Source: Trebonia sp963737285 (GTDB lineage: Bacteria; Actinomycetota; Actinomycetes; Streptosporangiales; Streptosporangiaceae). From it: a stretch of DNA of 64,000 nt. Below the pieces are notes generated by a model. It made no database searches, had not been told where the DNA came from, and was given only the letters and a program-made list of their open reading frames with translations. Below, piece after piece: positions 27,528 through 36,490 of the stretch (positions within the stretch are counted from its first letter, which is position 1; each line of letters opens with the position of its first letter). The DNA is taken from NCBI GenBank assembly GCA_963737285.1, contig CAVTRT010000002.1:1922001-1986000 (forward strand). Reading direction: 5' to 3'. Position numbers and translations under genes: made by a program.

Positions 27528-27680
27528 TCAGCCGATCAGCTCGCGGAACGCGGCGGCCAGCCGCCCAGCCGTGCCGCACTCGCGTGTCAGCTCCCGCCCC
27601 TGGTGCCGCACGATCGCGGTCTCGGGTCGGCGGACAGCGGGATGTGCGGACAAGACCTCGGATATCTCAGGCAGGTTCAC
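27528..27680 (-). CDS. Small ORF in the NRPS-like operon
   Basis: A 50-residue product starting at GTG 27680 that overlaps the preceding stop by four bases (GTGA) and ends 7 bp before the condensation gene. It contains NLPEISEVLSAHPAVRRPE, then GRELTRECG, and is predicted mainly helical. The coupling to neighbours supports expression; the family is not recognised, and it could be a truncated carrier or adenylation tail. Confidence 0.5.
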   Translation of the reverse strand: MNLPEISEVLSAHPAVRRPETAIVRHQGRELTRECGTAGRLAAAFRELIG

Positions 27681-28458
27681 CACGGATGTTCTCCTCTCAG
27701 CAGGTCGGCGACGAGCTCGTGCACCTCGGGGTCGCGCAGCAGGTCATCGTGGCCGATGTCGAGCGCGATGGTTCGCGCGCCCTGCACGGCGGCTCGTGGT
27801 CGGCCGAGGTGAGGAACAGCGGGGTCGTCGTCCGCGTGTCGAACCCGCCCGCGCCCGCCAGCAGGTGGGTATTCAGCACCGGACAATCCGAAGACGTGCG
27901 TGATCGCAGCGTGATCGAGGCGCGTTCGGCCGCAGTTATGTCCAACGCGCGCGGATGACCGCAGCGGCGTTGTCGGCCAGCCCGGAATACGATAGCCGTA
28001 CCGTCTTGGGGCTGCCGGCCGAGTCCCGTGGCTAGCAACAATGCCGTGTCGGTGTAAATTTCACCGGCGGGTCGGTTGCCTTTTCCTTGAAATATCGTTG
28101 CACAGGCGACCGGTTCTGCGGCCGGACGGTAGCCGGGATCGGCCAGTCCGGTCCCTGAGGCAGGCTCCGGGACGACGAACTCGGGTTGGCATGCCGAAAG
28201 AATTTCGTTCGAGGCAGGCAGGAACGCGACGGCGTGCCCTAGGTGCAGCGCGGCGAGATAGGCCAGCAGCGTAGGGAGATCGCGGCCTCCCCCGCACAGC
28301 ACCAGCGCCTTGCCGTCATGACGCAGCGCCCGTTCGAATTCGCCGGTCAATTCGTCCAGCTCACTGTAGGACAGTCCGGTCGGACCTTCTACGTGCACGG
28401 CCGACGATGCCAGCTGCGCGTCGTCGTGGGTCACGAGATCGAGCGTCGCACCCGCCAT
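27677..28458 (-). pseudogene. Adenylation-like (AMP-binding) N-terminus fused to hydrolase-like end, broken
   Basis: Residues 20-100 match the start of AMP-binding enzymes: GLSYSELDELTGEFERAL and LLAYLAALHLGHAVAFLPAS. The signature P-loop, A3 and A5-A8 motifs are absent, so most of the domain is deleted. Near 27800 the sensible frame changes and ends as GARTIALDIGHDDLLRDPEV, VHELVADLLRGE, like the final strand and His of an alpha/beta-hydrolase thioesterase. The stop overlaps the next gene by 4 bp, so the operon was once intact. Confidence 0.55.
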
Positions 28459-28838
28459 TGCCTCATCCTACGGGCTATCCGGACCGCCGTCCATATCCTG
28501 GCGATACTGACATTGATTGCCTGTCGGGTAAAACCTAAAGCATTCTCTTGCGTCCAACGCTCACACCACGGGACCGGCGAGTTGGTGTTATGTGGCCGAG
28601 CGGGGTGACAAGTATGTGAGTGCCTGATTTGACGACGGGGTGAGTGCCGGCTAGCAGGGCGCTGCCGCTGTTGGCAGTCCCGTCGTGATTCGCGGGAGCG
28701 GCCTCCCGTCCGGTTTGATCACGGGTGTCGATTCCTTATCAGACCGGAGCGAAAGGCCGCCGATCCAGGGTCGCATGCCCCCATCACCGCCGTGACCAGC
28801 ATTATTAAGCAGGGGGCAGGGAAAGTTCCGGCCTGAGA
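28459..28838. other. Non-coding gap
   Basis: A 380-bp stretch, relatively AT-rich near 28480-28560, upstream of the NRPS-like operon. No gene or strong hairpin was recognised. Confidence 0.5.
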
Positions 28839-29222
28839 TCACCGCCCCCAGTTGGTGGCGCTGGCGGCGGACTCGATGAGGCCGGCGGCGGTCGCCGGGT
28901 GGCTGACCATGACGCAGTGGGATGCGCCCGGCACCTCGACGACGTCCTGGGCGCTGGCGCGCCGGTAGAAGTAGCGTTCCAGGGCGGGCGGGATGGCCTT
29001 GTCGCTGCCTGCGACTAGGCCCAGGAGGGGATGGCGTGCCAGGCGGCCGAGGACCTGGTGGGTCGCGGCGACATCGCCGGCCAGCGACAGGGTCGGGTTC
29101 TGCACCACGGCCACCCGGAAGCCGTCGGCAGTCAGGTGGTCATAGACCCCCTGCCAGCCCGATCCATCGACGAACCCGCCGTGCACCAGTACGATGTTCC
29201 TCACTTCCGGACCTGTGTTCAC
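28839..29222 (-). pseudogene. Alpha/beta hydrolase with large internal deletion
   Basis: GTG at 29222 with a GGAGG site. The first 70 residues (NIVLVHGGFVDGSGWQGVYD, DGFRVAVVQNPTLSLAGDVA) and the last 50 (GSDKAIPPALERYFYRRA, EVPGASHCVMVSHP) belong to the small EstC/MhpC-like hydrolase group. About 110 residues between them, including the nucleophile elbow GHSYGG, are gone; the frame is kept across the joint. The product (127 residues) cannot be an active hydrolase. Confidence 0.75.
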
Positions 29223-29647
29223 GTCATTGCCTCCTTCGCCCGGGATCGGCCTCGGGCTCGATGGGAATATGACCGGAACACTAGAAGGGCGGCCAGGATC
29301 ACCGATTGAGCTCAATGACGTAGTTCGGGCGCCTGGTGGCAGCTACGTCGTCTGACGTATCCAAGAGCGCCCTCACTCGCGGCAGGGTCCCGCCCATCTC
29401 GGCTCTCCGCCTGCGTCTACGGTGCGGGGCGCCTCGCCAAGACCGGGCGTCCGGGATCCGGCCGTTCGCCAGGGCGCAAGGACCCTGCGTCCTGGCGAAA
29501 GACGGTGCCGACACTGCGCCCAACAATTGATCACAGGCCGTGATCCCTTCTGGACGGCGGGCGACAAGAACTGACCACCAGCAACTCATGCACCGTTGCC
29601 GGCCTGTTACGGCAATCTGCGTTTCAACCCACATCTTGGAGTACCAA
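29223..29647. other. Non-coding gap
   Basis: Between the hydrolase remnant and a phosphotriesterase remnant. A short inverted repeat near 29468-29500 (CAGGGCGCAAGG and CCTGCGTCCTGG) is the only visible structure. Confidence 0.4.
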
Positions 29648-29860
29648 ATGACGACCGTGGAAACCGTCCGCGGGTCCGTCGCAGTCGATGAGCTCAAGAC
29701 GGTTCTGATGCGCGAGCACGTCTTCGTCCTCGACGAGGAGATCCACCGGAATTATCCGGAGCTATGGGACGAGGAGCCGGCGGTCGCCGAGGCGGTAGAA
29801 AAGCTGAACGGCCTGGCGGCACTTGGGGTGTCAACGTTCCTTTCCGCCACGCGCATGTAA
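29648..29860 (+). pseudogene. Phosphotriesterase-family N-terminal fragment
   Basis: MTTVETVRGSVAVDELKTVL, then MREHVFVLDEEI and KLNGLAALGVSTF, match the start of the PTE/parathion-hydrolase-like TIM barrel, whose first metal motif is H-x-H. Here it reads REH, so one ligand is lost, and the frame ends after 70 of about 330 residues. Nothing further of the family follows. Confidence 0.65.
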
Positions 29861-29900
29861 TGACCTATTTGCCGTATCCGAGTGGAAGGAGGGTGCGTGT

Positions 29901-30305
29901 TCAGGCATCGTGTGGTGCAAAGACAGGTATCCCGGCGTCCGCAGCGGCTTTGGCGAGCCGGTCGTCATAGGTGAGCAGGGCGGTGAGTTCCAGGCCCAAC
30001 AGCCGTGCTGTTGCCAGGTGGATCGCGTCCAGGGAGCGCAGCAGGCGGTCAGGCTCGACGATGGCGGAGCGGACGACGTCCTCGTCGATCTGGACGTACT
30101 CGAAAGCGTCAAGCAACCGCTGGGCGTCAGGGATCAACGCGGGCCAGTTTCGTGCCACGGCGCGGCTGACCTCGATCCGCAGCAGGTCCGAGCTGATCCA
30201 GTTGTCGCCGCGGTGCCCGCGGTAGAAGGCGAGAAACGCGCCAGCGTGCTCTTCGGCGGCCAGGAGCTTGAACGCGGCGCTGGTGTCCAGGTAGTAGAGA
30301 GCCAT
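29901..30305 (-). CDS. vapC: PIN-domain toxin, VapC family
   Basis: The 134-residue ribonuclease has the acidic PIN residues: Asp7 (YYLDTSAAFK), Glu45 (LRIEVSRA), Asp93 (SLDAIHLATA) and Asp114 (TYDDRLAKAA). VapC toxins cleave tRNA or rRNA when the antitoxin is degraded. It lies 7 bp downstream of the antitoxin gene on the same strand. All catalytic positions are intact. Confidence 0.92.
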   Translation of the reverse strand: MALYYLDTSAAFKLLAAEEHAGAFLAFYRGHRGDNWISSDLLRIEVSRAVARNWPALIPDAQRLLDAFEYVQIDEDVVRSAIVEPDRLLRSLDAIHLATARLLGLELTALLTYDDRLAKAAADAGIPVFAPHDA

Positions 30306-30312
30306 GGGGTCG

Positions 30313-30615
30313 TCAGCGCTCGCCCTCGCGCTCCTCTAGCAGCGCCTGCGTGAGCGGGTTCGGGTCGGCCCCGGTAACTGGGTGCAGCCGCTGGGGCATG
30401 TAGCCGGGGTTCTTGGCGGGACGCAGACGCCCTTCAGCCTCCAGCCGGGCAAGGATCGCGGGACGTTCAGGCCGCTCGAACGGGACCAGCCGGGCGACGG
30501 GCGTTCCGTGCTCGGTGACTTCGATCGTCTCACCCCGGCGCACGCGAGCGATCACCTCACTGGTGTGGTGGCGCAGCTCCCGCAGCCCCACTGATGGCTC
30601 TCCGAGAGTCGTCAT
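30313..30615 (-). CDS. vapB: Phd/YefM-type antitoxin, VapB partner
   Basis: The 100-residue protein has the Phd/YefM fold signature: VGLRELRHHTSEVIARVRRG, then ETIEVTEHGTPVARLVPF. The C-terminal 50 residues form the toxin-binding tail. These antitoxins also repress their own promoter; three short direct repeats lie just upstream. Confidence 0.9.
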   Translation of the reverse strand: MTTLGEPSVGLRELRHHTSEVIARVRRGETIEVTEHGTPVARLVPFERPERPAILARLEAEGRLRPAKNPGYMPQRLHPVTGADPNPLTQALLEEREGER

Positions 30616-30623
30616 ACCATGAA

Positions 30624-30658
30624 TGTATCACAGGGATGTGTAACAGGGTGGTGTATCA
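30624..30658 (-). promoter_or_regulatory. Three TGTAtcA direct repeats, probable antitoxin operator
   Basis: TGTATCA, TGTAACA and TGTATCA start at 30624, 30639 and 30652, the first two followed by CAGGG or GGG. They begin 9 bp before the antitoxin ATG. Autoregulation is inferred. Confidence 0.45.
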
Positions 30659-30777
30659 GCCGACCGTCGGCCGCAAAGCCACATCTCCTGGCAGGAGACG
30701 GATCGGCACGGGTGCCGAGAACCCGGTCTGAGCTGCCTCCCGTGCCGGTCACCATCTGCCGCAACCGCTCGAACTCA

Positions 30778-31830
30778 CCGGTCTACCACGCGCTGATCGA
30801 GCACGGGGATTTCGAGAAGGTGCTGGTGTGCAATGCCGGGCACGTCAAGAACGTCCCGGGCCGCAAGACCGACATGGCCGACGCCGAGTGGCTGGTCCAG
30901 CTCCTGGAGTGCGGGCTGCTGGCCGGGAGCTCCATCCCGCCGGCGGATATCAAGGCCGCCCGGGATGTCATCCGGTACCGCGCCAAGGTCGTGCAGTCCC
31001 GCACCTCGGAGGTGCAGCGGCTCGGCAGCGTGCTACAGGACGCGGGCATCAAGATCGACTCGGTGGCCTCCTCCATCGTCACCAGGTCCGGGCGGCTGAT
31101 GATCGAGTCGCTCATCGACGGGGAACGCCGCCCGGAGGTGCTGGCGGAGCTGGCGATCGGCCGGATGCGGCCGAAGATCCCGGACCTGGAAAGGGCGCTG
31201 GAGGGTCGCTTCGGCGAGCACCACGCCCTGATGTGCCGCCTGCACCTAGACCACATCGATCACCTGGATGCGATGATCGCGAAGCTGGATGCGCAGATTG
31301 AGGAGATGATGACGCCCTTCCGCGCCCAGCGGGACCTGCTGATCACGATCCCCGGCATCGGCCCGCTGGCCGCCGCGGCGGTCATCTCCAAGGCCGGCGC
31401 CGACATCCGGGAGTACTTCCCCGACGCCGCGCACCTGGCGTCGTGGGCCGGGATGTGCCCTGGCAACCACGAATCGGCCGGGAGGCACCGCCCCGGGAAA
31501 CGGCGCAAGGGCAACCAGCACCTCCAGCCCGTCCTGGTCGAGTGCGCCTGGGCGGCGGTCCGCGACGACGGCTACCTCAAGGCCCTCTGTTACCGGCACG
31601 TCATGAAGTGGGGCGGATACCGCAGCCCTCTCGCCAAAAAGAAGGCCATCATCGTGGTCGCCCACGCGCTCCTGATCATTATCTGGCACGTCCTGGCCAC
31701 CGGCACGCCTTACGACGAGCTCGGCGAGGACTACTTCACCCGCCGCCAAGATCCCGAACGCGAGACCCGCCGCCTCATCCAAAAGCTCGAAGCTCTCGGC
31801 CACACCGTCACCCTGGAAGCAGCCGCCTGA
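30778..31830 (+). mobile_element. IS110-family transposase, 5'-truncated
   Basis: From about 30780 the frame matches an IS110 transposase: VYHALIEHGDFEKVLVCNAG, VPGRKTDMADAEWLVQLLE, and the C-terminal Transposase_20 domain with IPGIGPLAAAAVISKAG and LASWAGMCPGNHESAG. The N-terminal RuvC-like part with the first DEDD Asp is missing; upstream codons back to 30619 are unrelated and overlap the antitoxin promoter. So this is an inactive remnant, or transposed DNA joined here. Confidence 0.85.
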
Positions 31831-31972
31831 CCCTTCCCGCCCGCCCCGCCTCCACCCCAGCCGGCACACAAACCGCGCCGGCTGCTGCCGCCTGGCCGGC
31901 CGGGGGCCATTCACGTATCAGGGAGGCGGGCCGCGCAAGGTAGCCCGTGCACGGCCCGCCCTAGGATCTCCG

Positions 31973-33538
31973 TCAGATTCCGAGGTCGCTCAGGAACCTG
32001 TCGGTGTACTCCAGTGGTGTCGTGCTGGAAATCGAGTTACAGGTGGGGGACGCGTAATCATCTGTGCAGGACGTGTCCCGGTCCAGTGACCAGAAATGCA
32101 GCCCGGCCAGGCCGTTATCCGCCGCGTATGCCGTCAGCGTGTCCACGTCAGCGAGAGTGAAGATTTCGGTGGTGGCGTCGTTCATGCCGATCATCGGGGT
32201 GACGGCGATCTTGCTCGCCGGGATTCCGTAGGTGTGCTCGAGGTTCTGCACCGCCTGGATCGCCGACTGCGCCATCTCGCAACTGCCGGAGACAACGACG
32301 CAGACGCTGCTGGACGCGCTGCCGTAGTCCATGGTCATCAGGTTGATGACGTAGTTCTTCAGGCTGGAGCCGAGCACCGCCTCGACGACCTCGTTGCCGA
32401 GCGAGTTCACTCCGCCGAAGCTGCCATCGGATGCTGCCAGCGTGGCGAGCGTGAACGAGAACTGCAGGTTCGGGTACGCCGACTGTGCTCCCGCCGCCGC
32501 GTTGACCAGATCTTGAATGTCCGACTCGGTCTGGCCGCCTTCGATGTCGAAGTCAATGCCGACCAGGTTCGGGCCGGCGTAGCGAGCGATGAACGATTCC
32601 ATGCCAGCCGTCGAGGCGCAACTGAAGGTCCCGGCCGCACCGCCGGTCGAGACAACGTAATTCAGGCCGGCGCTCTGGAGTTGCGGAATGTTCTCGGCAG
32701 CGAAGCTGGCACCCGAGACACCACCCCAGGTCTCGCTGCCGCAGGCTCCGGTAGCGAACGCGAGCGTGATCGCGGGCAGCTTCGGGATGTACCCCGACAC
32801 TAGGCTGCCGGTGCCCACCACAGGCAGGTCGGTCCCTGTCACGGCCGACTGCATCTGGTCGGTGTTCCAGTTCATGTTGATGGTGACGTCCTTGTACGGG
32901 CTGAAGAGCAGGCCGCTTACCGAGCCCGACCCTGATCCCGACCCTGAGCCAGATCCTGACCCTGAGCCAGATCCTGACCCTGAGCCTGATCCCGATCCCG
33001 ACCCCGATCCCGAGCCGCCGGTGCAAGAACCGTCGGATGTCCACGGCTCTCCCGAGCCGCTTGCGCCGCTGCTGGTCGCCGGGTCGTTGCCCTCAGTCCA
33101 AAAGTTGGCGGTGTAATTGATTCCGTTCTCGCTGGCCTGCTCGCCACCGGTATAGGCAGTAGTGGAACTCCACGCCGCAGCGCATGCGGTGGATCCCGAC
33201 CCCGACCCCGACCCTGATCCCGATCCCGATCCTGATCCCGATCCCGAGCCGCCGGTGCAAGAACCGTCGGATGTCCACGGCTCTCCCGAGCCGCTTGCGC
33301 CGCTGCTGGTCGCCGGGTCGTTGCCCTGAGTCCACCAGTTGGCGGTGTAATTGATTCCGTTCTCGCTGGCCTGCTCGCCACCGGTATAGGCAGTAGTGGA
33401 ACTCCACGCCGCAGCGCATGCGGTGGATGCCTGCGCGGCGGGCCCGGAGGCCAGCGCGAGGACCGAACCGCCGATTGTTAGCCCGAGCGCCGAGCCAGCG
33501 ATGAAAGCTGTGTGCAGAATCCGTCTTCCGACCTGCAT
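31973..33538 (-). CDS. Secreted chitinase, GH18 with two CBM5/12-type modules
   Basis: The 521-residue protein starts at ATG 33538 (GGAGGG upstream) with a signal peptide of about 37 residues. Two chitin-binding modules follow (WSSTTAYTGGEQASENGINY) at about 43-95 and 117-170, joined by long (GS)n linkers. The GH18 barrel (about 212-521) has the active-site motif VGIDFDIEGG with the acid Glu333, and substrate-loop motif LMTMDYG. The subfamily resembles Streptomyces ChiC/chitinase D-like enzymes. It hydrolyses extracellular chitin. The flanking AT-rich palindrome at 33655 is a likely operator. Confidence 0.92.
   Translation of the reverse strand: MQVGRRILHTAFIAGSALGLTIGGSVLALASGPAAQASTACAAAWSSTTAYTGGEQASENGINYTANWWTQGNDPATSSGASGSGEPWTSDGSCTGGSGSGSGSGSGSGSGSGSGSTACAAAWSSTTAYTGGEQASENGINYTANFWTEGNDPATSSGASGSGEPWTSDGSCTGGSGSGSGSGSGSGSGSGSGSGSGSGSGSGSGSVSGLLFSPYKDVTINMNWNTDQMQSAVTGTDLPVVGTGSLVSGYIPKLPAITLAFATGACGSETWGGVSGASFAAENIPQLQSAGLNYVVSTGGAAGTFSCASTAGMESFIARYAGPNLVGIDFDIEGGQTESDIQDLVNAAAGAQSAYPNLQFSFTLATLAASDGSFGGVNSLGNEVVEAVLGSSLKNYVINLMTMDYGSASSSVCVVVSGSCEMAQSAIQAVQNLEHTYGIPASKIAVTPMIGMNDATTEIFTLADVDTLTAYAADNGLAGLHFWSLDRDTSCTDDYASPTCNSISSTTPLEYTDRFLSDLGI
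33012..33427 (-). repeat. 182-bp near-identical direct repeat encoding the two binding modules
   Basis: Copies 33012-33193 and 33246-33427 (offset 234 bp) differ at only a few bases, mainly around ACCAGTTGG/AAAAGTTGG, changing WW(T) to FW(T). The Gly-Ser linkers between are low-complexity repeats of a 6-9 bp unit. A very recent duplication. Confidence 0.85.
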
Positions 33539-33654
33539 GGACCCTCCAAAGGGCGAGAGAAGATGAGGCGGATCTGGCGCCTCGCATTGACCCGGCAAAA
33601 CCGGTGATTTGATCACTTTCTATGCCAGGAGAGTCTGGCCGTCAAGACTTACTA

Positions 33655-33670
33655 TTAGGAAACTTTCTAA
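33655..33670. promoter_or_regulatory. Near-palindrome TTAGGAAACTTTCTAA upstream of chitinase
   Basis: A 16-bp AT-rich near-palindrome lies 117 bp upstream of the chitinase start, in an unusually AT-rich stretch. AGGAAACTTTCCT-type sites occur upstream of secreted glycoside hydrolases in several actinomycetes as I recall; the regulator is not known to me. Confidence 0.45.
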
Positions 33671-33687
33671 TTAATTTTCGCCCGGGG

Positions 33688-33990
33688 CCACCCTCGCCCC
33701 GGTCGCCGGCATCATCGACAACCTGTGCCTGGTTCATCGCTACGACCAGTGCGGCACCGGCGGATCACCCTGGAAGGGAGAACACACGATCGCCCGCCAC
33801 GTCCATGACCTGGCATTGCTGCTCGATGCGTGGGAACACGGCCAGGTTGTCCTAGTGGGACATTCGTTCGGAACCAATATGGCCAGCTACTTCATGCTCG
33901 CCCATCTCGAGCGCATGGCCGGTCTGATGCAGGTCGCCGGGTCCTTGCTGGATCCATGGCGGGAAAGCCGACCGGGCAGCACAAAGAGCC
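33688..33990 (+). pseudogene. Alpha/beta hydrolase fragment
   Basis: In one frame the sequence reads GIIDNLCLVHRYDQCGTGGS, then ALLLDAWEHGQVVLVGHSFG, a strand-order of alpha/beta hydrolases including the nucleophile elbow GHSFG. The N-terminal strands and everything after about LLDPWRESRPG are missing. There is no proper start. A decayed copy unrelated to that at 28839. Confidence 0.6.
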
Positions 33991-34306
33991 AGGCACTTGT
34001 CCTTACGACGACCAGGCAGGACTCAAGGAGCAGGGCTGCAGCGGCCTGGTCCAGTGCGCTGCACCAGCGCCGCTAGCTCCGCCGTGGTAGCCCGCCGCTC
34101 CCGCACAAGTTCCGCCAGAACTTGCAGTTCCGACAGCCGCAGCGGCGCGTCCTGCTGACTCTCCTGCTCATCGAAGCTAGTCCGTACCGGCCTTTTGTCT
34201 CAGTAAAGTTTGCCCGGAGGGTATCGGGCGTGAGGTTCTGCGGCGACAGTCGGCTCCCGCAGTGCCCGGCGCTGCAAGGACGGGCTGGGTGGGGAGGGTG
34301 TCCGCA
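33991..34306. other. Non-coding gap
   Basis: Between the hydrolase fragment and the split-barrel enzyme. No supported gene; no hairpin stands out. Confidence 0.45.
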
Positions 34307-34741
34307 GTGGTGCGACCGCTGAGTGAGGAAGAGATCGCTGGCCTGCTCGCCAGGGACGTGGTGGCACGGGTCGCCACGGTTGACGCGGACGGCTACCCGC
34401 ATGTGACGCCGCTGTGGTTCTTGTGGGCTGACGGGGTTTTCCACCTCGCGAGTGATGCCGGGCGCCCTCATCTGGGCCGGCTCCGTGCCAACCCGCGGGC
34501 GGGGCTGGTCGTTGACGTGGAGGGTGAGCAGCGGGCTGACGGGGAGCGGCCCAACATGCAGGTCCGGGCAGTGGGTGACGCGGTACTGAGTCCTGACGCC
34601 GACGGTGCCTGGAGCATGCGTATCTGGGGCAAGTACATTTCCGGATCTCCGGCGGCGGATACGGTTATCCGTCTTGGCATGCGGCAGCGGGTGCTGATCA
34701 GGATCGTCCCGTCCCGGATCGTTGCGGTCGCGAGCGTGTGA
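34307..34741 (+). CDS. PPOX-type F420/FMN-binding split-barrel protein
   Basis: About 144 residues from GTG 34307, which follows GGGGAGG by about 11 bases. The sequence has the split-barrel pattern EEIAGLLARDVVARVATVDA, GYPHVTPLWFLWADGVFHLA and RLRANPRAGLVVDVEG, typical of the pyridoxamine-oxidase-like family, many actinobacterial members of which use coenzyme F420 to reduce double bonds. Substrate unknown; stands alone. Confidence 0.82.
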   Translation: MVRPLSEEEIAGLLARDVVARVATVDADGYPHVTPLWFLWADGVFHLASDAGRPHLGRLRANPRAGLVVDVEGEQRADGERPNMQVRAVGDAVLSPDADGAWSMRIWGKYISGSPAADTVIRLGMRQRVLIRIVPSRIVAVASV

Positions 34742-35168
34742 CCGGCTGATGACAGCTGAGAGAGCGGCCACGGCGTCGGCCGGGACCTGGGACACGGTGC
34801 TGAGCTGGAGTTCGCCGGCAGCCGGGTCTCGATCTCCTGGCCGCCGGCAGGCTGACCCGCCGATGGGCAAGCCACCCCAGCGCTCCGCCACACCGCGGTA
34901 ACCCAATCAGAAACCATCAGAAGGAGAGCGGTCATCATGCCCACAAGTAGCACCGCGCTGTTGGAGCGCCCCGTCACCGTCATCCACGTGCCCGCCAGGC
35001 AGGAGCCAGGCCGGAAGATAGCGGACGTTAGGGGGCCTTCGGCACCAGGTCAGTGCTCGAGCGCCAGGGCAGAACGCTACGGGCCACAGTGCGCACCGGA
35101 GGAGGAACTCGCATGTCGGCCTCAAGGCTAAGAGGGCGTTCTGCCACATGTCTACGCGATGAGCGAGC
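34742..35168. other. Gap with one possible small ORF
   Basis: ATG 34937, preceded by AAGGAGAG, opens a frame of 64 codons (MPTSSTALLERPVTVIHVPA at its start) ending at 35131, just before the methyltransferase fragment. The product resembles no family I know. In FxLD-type RiPP loci a precursor would sit here, but the FxLD motif is absent. Confidence 0.3.
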
Positions 35169-35500
35169 GTGACCCAGACGGCCGGAACCATCGAGTCCCG
35201 CAGCGCGGATGAGCTGCGGGAGGCGATGGCGGACAAACTCGTGGCTGGCCGGTGGATCAGGTCGCCGGAGGTGGAGGCGGCATTCCGGGCTGTGCCCCGG
35301 CATCTGTTCGTCCCGCCGGGCACGCCGCTGGATGTCGCCTACGACGCGAATACCGCGCCGATCTCAAAGGCTGTGGATGGCGTGAACTTGTCGTCGGTCA
35401 GCGCGCCGTGGCTGCAGGCCCTGATGATCGCCCAGGCGGGCATCGGGCCGGGGATGCGGGTGCTCGATGTTGGCAGTAGCGGCTACAACGCTGCGCTGAG
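35169..35500 (+). pseudogene. FxLD-system/PCMT-like methyltransferase, N-terminal fragment
   Basis: From GTG 35169 the sequence reads DELREAMADKLVAGRWIRSP, then EAAFRAVPRHLFVPPGTPLD and VLDVGSSGYNAALR, matching the methyltransferase family near FxLD lanthipeptide systems and protein-isoaspartate methyltransferases. It stops being similar right after SAM motif I, at about 35500, where the GNAT gene ends from the other side. So only about 110 of 380 or more residues remain. Confidence 0.7.
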
Positions 35501-36000
35501 GTGGCAATCCCGTCCTCAGTCTGGGCTGTCCCGTCGGGGACGAAGTCATGCTTGCGGTAGAACGCCTGCGCACGGGGGTTCGGGTCGGCGACCCACAGTG
35601 CCGTCGGCTCTGCGGGGTCGGTGACGGCCTCCAGCAAAGCTCGCCCGGTGCCCGTTCCGTGATCGGAGGCGTACACGTAGAGCACGTACAACTGCCTGGT
35701 CCAGGGCGCCGTGGCGTCTCCGGGCGGGCCGGACATGGCGATCCCGACCAGCTCGTCATCCCGCTCGTCATCCCGCACGGCGACAGCGGTCCGGTTATGG
35801 CGGTAGCGTTCGTCGGTCAGTGCGGCAGTCCACATCCGCTCCCGTGCAGCCGGGAAGCCGGGATCGTCGAGAACCGCGTCCGGCATAAGCCCCCCCGGTA
35901 CGTCTCCTGCCAGCACGTTCACGCGCGCCATCTGCGTGATGTCCTGAACCCGGGCCGGGCGGACGATCAGCGAGGAACCCACAGCCAGATCGTAGATCAT
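35500..36000 (-). pseudogene. GNAT acetyltransferase, C-terminal end lost
   Basis: ATG 36000 with an AGAGGG site. The product has GNAT motifs: IVRPARVQDITQMARVNVLA (motif C/D), LYVLYVYASDHGTGTGRALL with acetyl-CoA loop (Q/R-x2-G-x-G/A form HGTGTGRA), and NPRAQAFYRKHDFVPDG. Similarity ends at about QTEDG near 35510; the frame runs on to 35398 with unrelated residues. Only the last strand is missing, so the protein might still fold. Confidence 0.7.
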
Positions 36001-36340
36001 GCCTTTCACCCTCTTGGGGCCAGATCTGAGCTTCAACCGCATGATCTTGCTTATGGTGAGATAATGGATACTCTTCATAACGGATGAGTGCCTTCATGCC
36101 CCTTTGGGGGTCGAGTCGCACGCCGCGATCCTGTGAGGTTCCCGTGCGGGCTGGCCCGAGGCGGCAGCATGCGATCGGGGGGTCGCCTGGTGGGGAGATC
36201 ACGGCAGGTTCAGGGCGGCGTCGGCAAGCGGGGCCGCGGGCAGGGCGTTGCCATGGTCCGCTACATCGACGCCGACGGGGACGAGTACTACGTCGGCCTG
36301 GCAGAGGCGGCGCTCGTCGCCTCCCCATCGGATAGAGCAT
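36001..36340. other. Non-coding gap
   Basis: Upstream of the GNAT gene and the IS3 tail fragment. No gene identified with confidence. Confidence 0.4.
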
Positions 36341-36490
36341 GGCCCTCGAATTGGGAGGCTGAACGAGACGCGAAGAAAGACATCGCACGGTGGATCGAGG
36401 TCCGCGATAATAAAAATTGTCGCAATTCGAGACTTCGTTACCGGACTCCGCAAGAGGTCCTGGACGAGTACCTGAAAGGGCGGGCAGTTG
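36341..36490 (+). mobile_element. IS3-type integrase C-terminal scrap
   Basis: AERDAKKDIARWIE followed by SRLRYRTPQEVLDEYLKG matches the last 45 residues of IS3-type rve integrases (family form: ARxxIxxWIxxYNxxRxHSxLGYxTPxEV). The YN-R-HS part is partly degenerate. Nothing upstream belongs to the element. Confidence 0.55.

Noticed and set aside
26371..27579. 402-codon frame antisense-shifted over the condensation gene
   Set aside because: Arg-rich shadow of the real condensation gene on the same strand in another frame.
29468..29500. Inverted repeat as tRNA or riboswitch
   Set aside because: No cloverleaf, CCA or T-loop; only a short imperfect hairpin.
32917..33381. Low-complexity stretch as a possible CRISPR or satellite array
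   Set aside because: The repeats are the Gly-Ser linker codons of the chitinase plus its duplicated binding module; no spacers are present.
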